A stretch of DNA of 64,000 nucleotides, from contig NC_057818.1 in assembly GCF_910594005.1 (NCBI RefSeq), positions 60,276,001 through 60,340,000 on the forward strand. The letters are read 5' to 3'. Every line of letters starts with the position of its first letter. The stretch's first letter is position 1. Positions 58,371-64,000 of the stretch are shown here, piece after piece. The notes beneath the pieces were generated by a model, which saw only the letters and a program-made list of their open reading frames with translations, made no database searches and had not been told where the DNA came from. The position numbers and the translations under genes are program-made. This DNA is from Cervus elaphus. Its lineage: Eukaryota; Chordata; Mammalia; Artiodactyla; Cervidae.

Positions 58371-58762
58371 AACCACTGCCTTGAGCAGCCCAATGGGATT
58401 CAGTCCTCACTCTGCACTAAGAAGCAGGTTTGGCAAATACTTTACCTGTCTGGGGGTAGGTTACACTCCTCTGTATAACTAAAGTCCCTTCAGTTCCTGC
58501 CTAATAAATTTGTGAAGCATGAAGATGTGATCACATAAGTATCTTCAGTGATTAATTTAACATATTAGTTCTCCTTAAATGTTATGTATGGAACCCTTTA
58601 AAGGCTGCTGGTAACAGAAACACAAGAAGCAAATATTTCCAAGTGGGAACTATTGCTAAGTGGAGAATATTGGATTTCAGTTGACACAATGCATGTAGCC
58701 CACGCCTAATATTCCCATGCAGACATTCTAACTCACAATACCAGTGACTGTGAACTTAGAGG

Positions 58763-59716
58763 ATGGCCGTCATCTTTTTTGTAATAGGCACGATCATCTT
58801 AACACGGACCGTGGTTGGACTCCTGGGGAATTTCTCACTCCTTTGCAGTTATATCATCCTTCACTTCATGGGTTATAGGTTAAGGTCCACAGACTTGATC
58901 CTTAAGCACCTGATTGTGGCCAACCCCTTGGTCCTCCTCTCTAAAGGGGTCCCACACTCAGTGGCAGTGTTTGGGTGGAAGCAGATCCACAGTGATTTTG
59001 GCTGCAAACTTCTCTTCTTTCTGCACACAGTGGGGAGGGGAGTGTCCATCAGTAGCATCTGCCTCTTGAGTGTCTTTCAGGTGATCACGATCAGTCCCTG
59101 GAACTCCAGGTGGGCAGCACTGAAAGTAACAGCTTCTAAGTACACCGTTCCCTCTATCTTCCTGTGTTGGATCCTGCAAATGCTGGTAAATGTCATTTTT
59201 CCTTTCCATATAACTGGCAAATGCAGTGACAATAACATCACAGAGGAAAGAGATTATGGTTGCTGTTCTACTATTCTTACTGACAAGAAGAATAGAAAAA
59301 CCAGAGACGCCTTTTATGCAGCATTGCTGTTGTTCCCTGATGTTTTAAGTTTCGGGCTCACACTCTGGGCCGGCGGCTCCATGGTTCTCATCCTGTACAG
59401 ACATAAGCAGCAGGTCCAGCAGATTTGTAGAACCAACGCCTCCTCCAGATCTTCCCCGGTGTCCAGAGCTACTAAAACCATCCTTCTCCTGGGGAGCACC
59501 TTTTTCTACTTTTCTACTCTTTCCTCCATCTTTCAAATTCTTCTGGCTCTTTTTGATCAGTCCAGCTGGTTCCTTGTGAACATGACTGTAATCATAGCAG
59601 CATGCTTCCCAGCTGTCAGCCCCTTTCTGCTCATGAGCTGTGACTCCAGTGTATGCAGGCTTTACTTTGACTGGATGAGAAATACAGAATCCTTTACTAT
59701 TATGAGAAATCTGTGA
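58763..59716 (+). CDS. Vomeronasal type-1 receptor, copy 4 (VN1R4-like), intact and most divergent
   Basis: This is a V1R G-protein-coupled receptor with a full 317-codon frame, expected in vomeronasal sensory neurons. Seven hydrophobic segments lie at about residues 4-30, 47-68, 84-108, 127-147, 184-211, 239-266 and 272-294. C81 and C167/C168 are available for the loop disulfide and N158-I-T is the loop 2 glycosylation site; C154 is an additional loop 2 cysteine. It keeps the four codons (around KKNRKTR, residues 175-181) that copies 2 and 3 have lost. It differs from the other copies at the N-terminus (MAVIFFVIGT against MASSFLIIGM), in loop 1 (GWKQIHSDFG), in intracellular loop 3 (QQICRTN, SSPVSRA) and in TM6-TM7. 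Several changes fall in loops and membrane segments likely to shape ligand binding. The start is fixed by alignment with the other copies. Confidence 0.95.
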   Translation: MAVIFFVIGTIILTRTVVGLLGNFSLLCSYIILHFMGYRLRSTDLILKHLIVANPLVLLSKGVPHSVAVFGWKQIHSDFGCKLLFFLHTVGRGVSISSICLLSVFQVITISPWNSRWAALKVTASKYTVPSIFLCWILQMLVNVIFPFHITGKCSDNNITEERDYGCCSTILTDKKNRKTRDAFYAALLLFPDVLSFGLTLWAGGSMVLILYRHKQQVQQICRTNASSRSSPVSRATKTILLLGSTFFYFSTLSSIFQILLALFDQSSWFLVNMTVIIAACFPAVSPFLLMSCDSSVCRLYFDWMRNTESFTIMRNL

Positions 59717-60395
59717 CTTGGCTATTTTTCCACAATGTACAAGTGACTGTTTATTCACCTCAGAGACATAACTAAAATTTTGAATCTCAAGAGAATACTA
59801 AAAAGGACATGCTGAGCATCTTATTCCGAATAAACAGTTGTAACAGAATTGTCATGACATATAGTTATCTTGTAAAGAATTGTGTGCTTGAAGATTTTCT
59901 AATATTTTCAGAAAAGGGGTTCAGAATTTATACAATAATAAACACGTCTTGAAACCACCTTCATATTATTTACTATTCAAATGTGTAATTTTCAATCTAC
60001 AACAGATGTCTCACTGAAACTAAATCGACATGAACTATAGAGAAAGGTTTGCATGAACATGGATTAGCATTGGGATAGTCCTTAATGAAAGACAAGTTAG
60101 TGACCTCACAGAATAAAGAGTGGTCTGCTGTGGAGTTAGAGTTTAAACTCAGTCTCCAGCTGTAGAGACTTTGGGAGCCAGTGATGAGTTTTATAGATAA
60201 CATGCCTAGAGACATGGCAGCATTTATTGGAAATATTGTTTTATATGGAAATTAGTACATTTAACTATTTCCATGTAGCAATGACCAGATTGAAGTGAAG
60301 TGCAGCACAAGGAGCACAAAAAGAATGCTCCAATAAAAATGCTAGCAAAACAACAAAAATGTATGTTTCAGCTGATTGTTTAAATTAAAATGTAT
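59717..60395 (+). other. 3' flank of V1R copy 4
   Basis: Aligns with the 3' flanks of copies 1-3 but is much more diverged and contains indels. No gene is seen. Confidence 0.55.
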
Positions 60396-60945
60396 TTGAT
60401 ATATAACACAGTTTAACATATACAAGCTGGTGATATACTTGTATATTGTAACATGATTGCTATTGTACACATAATTAGCACCTCAATTACAAAATATATA
60501 TCCTTTTTACCATCATTTTTAGGAATTTGTTTATTTTTTAATTGAAGGATAATTGCTTTACAGAATTGTGTTGTTTTCTGCCACATATCAACATGATAAA
60601 ATATGTATCCTTTAAATTTAACTTTTCTATCAAATCCAGTTGATTTACAGTATTAGTATTGCAAATGCATCATAGTGAGTCAATGTTTACATAGATTCTA
60701 AATTCTGAAACCTTACCATATCTCATTCCACCCTCTTTTTCTCTCCCCACTGGTAACCACTAGTTTCTTCTCTGTATATATGAGTTCATTTCTGTTTGGT
60801 TCCATTCATTAATTTTTTATATATTTTAGGTACCACAAATAAGTGATGGTATACAGTATTTGTCTTTGCCTTATTTCACTAAGCATAAGACCTTCTGGTC
60901 TATTCATGTTGTTGTAAATGGAAAATTTAATTCATTTTTGTGTGT

Positions 60946-61135
60946 GTGCCTGCTCAATTCTGTCTGACCCCTTGTGACCCAATGGGCTAAGCCCATCAGT
61001 CTCCTCTGTCCATGAGATTTCCCAGGCAAGATTACTGGAGTGGGCTGTCATTTCCTTATTCATGGGATCTGCATGACCCAGGGAACAAACCCATGTCTCC
61101 TTGGATTCTTTGCCACTGAACCACCTGACTGTTAT
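60946..61135 (+). mobile_element. Bov-tA SINE inserted in a TG repeat
   Basis: 'cctgctcaattctgtctgac' through 'ctttgccactgaaccacctg', with TGTGTG on both sides, which is consistent with insertion into the microsatellite or its target. Confidence 0.85.
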
Positions 61136-61137
61136 AC

Positions 61138-61140
<3 letters not shown>

Positions 61141-61211
<71 letters not shown>
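61141..61211. repeat. (TG)35 microsatellite
   Basis: 71 bp of perfect TG, the longest simple repeat in the window. Confidence 0.98.
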
Positions 61212-61213
<2 letters not shown>

Positions 61214-62207
61214 ATAAAACACCTTTAACCACTCACCTGTTAATGTATTAGTATTTTCATTTTCTTTGGGTGTATACTCAGGTGTATAATTGCTACATCA
61301 CATGGTAGTTCTTTTTTAGGTTTTTGAGGCACTCCATACTGAGTGGCTGCACCAATTTCCATTCCCTTCCACAGTGTACTACAGTTTTCCTTTCTCCACA
61401 TCTTCACCAGCATTTGTTATCTGTGGTCTCTTTGATGATATCTATTCTGATGGGTGTTAAGTGTGGTTTTGACTTGCATTTCTCTAATGAATAACAATGT
61501 TGAGTATCTTTTCATGTGCCTGAGGGCCATCTGTACATCTTCTTTGACATAATATTTAGTCAGGTTTTCTACCCGTTTATATCATGTTTTCTTTTTAAGA
61601 CTGTGTTGCATGAGGTGTGTATACCTTTTGGATATGAACTTATCAGTCATATTCTTGGAAAATAATTTCTCTAATTCAATAGGTTATCTTATCCTTTTGT
61701 CCATGGCTTTCTTTGCTGTGCAAAAGGTTTTAAATTTAATTAAGTCTCATTTGTTTATTTTTGCTTTTGTTACCTTCACTTTAGAAGACAGAACCAGCAA
61801 AATATTGCCACTACTTGTGTCAGAGAGTGTTCTGCCTGTGTTTTCTTGTCGGGGTTTTATGGTTTCCAGTCTTATATTGGGGCCTTTAATCTATTTTGAG
61901 TTTATTTCTGCATATGCTATGAGAAAATATTCAAATCATCTCATTCTTTCACATGTAGCTGTCCAGTTTTCCCAGCAACACTTTTTGAAGAGAATTTCTT
62001 AACCCCATTATATAGTCCTGCCTTTGGTCATGTATTAATTGACCAACAGTGCATGGGTTTGTTTCTGGCCTCTCCATTCTATTCCAATTATCTGTGTGTC
62101 TGTTTTTGTGCCTGCTGGATGCTGTGTTCATGACTGTAGCTTCGTAGTATAGTCTGAAGTCAAGGAACGAGTTTCCCCCATTTTCCTCTTTTTTCAAAAG
62201 CAGAAAA

Positions 62208-62535
62208 ATAATATGCTTACCAAATTACAATGGTGGGACTGCCTAGGATGGACATTGTCATTCCAAAAACAAGAAATCAGAGTAGAAACAAGTCACCTCC
62301 CTAAAGCAGGTAAAAATCCTAGGACAGTAAATTCCATCAGATGTTAAAGTTTGAGAACTATCCTGTTTGTCTGGATGTTCTGTCCTCTGGACTGCCTGTC
62401 TCAAGGCCACCTTTATGACACCAGTAGCCATGGGCTCATCTACTGTGCATATATTGATTCATCACACCATTCACTGATCAAAGCAGCTGTTGCTCTGTGG
62501 AGTAGTTATTGAAGCTTGGACCAGAACAGAACAGG

Positions 62536-62537
<2 letters not shown>
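62208..62537. other. Unassigned sequence
   Basis: About 330 bp with no recognised gene or repeat, between the old L1 and a TG array. Confidence 0.5.

Positions 62538-62538
<1 letters not shown>

Positions 62539-62577
<39 letters not shown>
62539..62577. repeat. (TG)19 microsatellite
   Basis: Perfect TG run following 'acaggata'. Confidence 0.97.
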
Positions 62578-62578
<1 letters not shown>

Positions 62579-62621
62579 TATAAATTCCTGGAGGTTCATA
62601 TAGTACTAGAAAAATGTGTTG

Positions 62622-62828
62622 TCTTGTTATTTAGTCACTAAGTCATGTCCAACTCTGAGAACCCATGGACTATAGCCACCAGGCTCCCCTGTCTATGGGA
62701 TGTCTCAGGCAAGAATACTGGAGTGGCTTGCCATTTTCTTCTCCAGGGGATCTTCCCAGTCCAGGGATTGAACCTGCATCTCCTGCATTGGCAGGCAGAT
62801 TCTTTACCACTGAGCCAGCAGGCAAACC
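62622..62828 (+). mobile_element. Bov-tA SINE
   Basis: 'gttatttagtcactaagtca', 'gggatcttcccagtccaggg' and 'cagattctttaccactgagc' are Bov-tA landmarks. A possible target duplication is CTAGAAAA (near 62606 and 62831). Confidence 0.87.
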
Positions 62829-63140
62829 CTCTAGAAAACAGAAAAATGCTTTAAATAAGAAGAAAGAAAAAACATAATGATGGTCTATAGCAAAGACACA
62901 CAGAAGTCACCTAAAAGACCTCCCAATGACCAAGTTGAACAATTTTATTTCGAAGAAAGTAGTTTTGGATTATAACTCACAGTATAAAAGAAATGTGCAT
63001 CAGTCTAAATTGATAATGAATACAATTGAAGAAATAATTTATTCAGTAAACAGAACTCTTTTTCAGAAATATTCCACATAATTGTGTTGAAAGTATATCA
63101 TAAAAAATGTGGAACATAACACCCCATTTTTTAAAATTAA
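62829..63140. other. Unassigned AT-rich sequence
   Basis: No gene or repeat family is recognised. It ends in an AATTA/ATT-rich run before the L1. Confidence 0.5.
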
Positions 63141-64000
63141 TTAACTAATTAATTATTATTATTATTTTTTTTTTTTTGCTTTACAATATTGGACTGGTTT
63201 TGCCATACATTTACATGAATCCTCCATGGGTGTACATGTGTTCCCCATCCAGAACCCCCCTCCCACCTCCCTCCTCATCTCTTCCCTCTGGGTCATCCCA
63301 GTGCACCAGTCCCGAGCACCCTGTATCATGCATCAAACCTGGACTGGTGATTCATCTCATGTAAGATAATTTACATGTTTCGATGCCATTCTCCCAAATC
63401 ATCCCACCCTCACCTTCTCCCACAGAGTCCAAAAGACTGTTCTATACATCTGTGTCTCTTTTGCTGTCTCACATACAGGTTTATCATTACCATCTTTTTA
63501 AATTCCATATATATACGTTAGTATACTGTATTGGTGTTTTCCTTTCTGGCTTACTTCACTCTGTATAATAGGCTCCAGTTTCATCCACCTCATTAGAACT
63601 GATTCAAATGTATTCTTTTTAATGGCTGAGTAATATTCCATGGTGTATATGTACCACAGCTTTCTTATCCATTCATCTGCTGATGGGCATCTAGGTTGCT
63701 TCCATGTCCTGACTGTTATAAACAGTGCTGCGATGAACATTGGGGTACATGTGTCTCTTTCAATTCTGGTTTCCTCAGTGTGTATGCCCAGCAGTGGGAT
63801 TGCTGGGTCATATGGCAGTTCTATTTCCAGTTTTTTAAGGAATCTCCACACTGTTCTCCATAGTGGCCGTACTAGTTTGCATTCCCACCAACAGTGTAAG
63901 AGGGTTCCCTTTTCTCCACACCCTCTCCAGCATTTATTGCTTGTAGACTTGGATAGCAGCCATCCTGACTGGTGTGTAGTGGTACCTCATTCTGGTTTTG
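63141..64000 (-). mobile_element. L1, antisense, running off the window
   Basis: A T-run at 63165-63177 is the antisense poly(A) tail. The 3'UTR follows, then the ORF2 C-terminus (reverse frame 63498-63851, ending SILTYIYGI). The element continues past 64000, so its 5' extent is unknown. Confidence 0.92.

Larger units (their letters stand above)
56511..58762 (+). other. 5' flank of V1R copy 4
   Basis: No protein gene is seen. It aligns throughout with the flanks of copies 2 and 3 and is closest to copy 3. It carries a CHR-type SINE (58242-58370). Confidence 0.65.
60396..62207 (-). mobile_element. Old L1, antisense, undeleted form (duplicon 4)
   Basis: It starts at the same junction as the L1 fragments in duplicons 1-3 (after TTTCAGC-GATT). 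It continues through the ORF2 C-terminus and mid region that those copies lack (for example 61330-62207; reverse frame 61949-62197), and is interrupted only by a SINE and a TG array. It lacks the reverse-transcriptase part that the others retain. Confidence 0.83.

Noticed and set aside
61040..61228. Open frames rich in Val-Cys or His-Thr dipeptides
   Set aside because: They are translations of the (TG)35 microsatellite and a SINE.

Overview
This is mammalian nuclear DNA from a ruminant, most likely a bovid. The evidence is the repeat content: BovB (RTE-type) LINEs in both orientations, Bov-tA and BOV-A2 SINEs, older CHR-type tRNA-related SINEs and ruminant-type L1 elements. The sequence alone does not decide cow, sheep, goat or another species. 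No rRNA, tRNA or CRISPR locus was seen.

The only host genes recognised are four tandem, same-strand (+) copies of a type-1 vomeronasal receptor (V1R, VN1R4-like) with single-exon coding regions. They start at 2535 (copy 1, pseudogene with a stop and two frameshifts), 20179 (copy 2, intact, 313 codons), 48354 (copy 3, one nonsense codon in an otherwise open 313-codon frame) and 58763 (copy 4, intact, 317 codons). Each copy sits in a duplicon: a BovB head, an old L1 scrap, about 2.4 kb of 5' flank with a candidate promoter and non-coding exon, the receptor, then a 3' flank running into an old antisense L1 and, in copies 1-3, an antisense BovB. Spacing is 17.6, 28.2 and 10.4 kb; nearly all the difference comes from later insertions.

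Layout: 1-6106 duplicon 1; 6107-9205 an L1 at the 1/2 junction; 9215-23313 duplicon 2, with an L1 insertion at 11003-13268; 23314-33658 a degenerate class II (betaretrovirus-like) endogenous retrovirus inserted in the BovB at the tail of duplicon 2 and itself carrying L1, BovB and SINE insertions; 33659-37150 the rest of that BovB, split by another L1; 37150-39960 old L1 pieces and about 1.2 kb of unassigned, relatively GC-rich sequence; 40031-51787 duplicon 3; 51788-62207 duplicon 4, with a solo LTR at 54040-54788; 62208-64000 SINE, unassigned sequence and an antisense L1 running off the window.

The main biological point is receptor birth and death in a repeat-rich tandem array. Rare-event markers disagree: a SINE in the 5' flank joins copies 2, 3 and 4, while an L1 deletion in the 3' flank joins copies 1, 2 and 3. 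Duplicons have therefore exchanged segments by unequal crossing-over or gene conversion. One duplication junction is visible inside BovB at about 51787.
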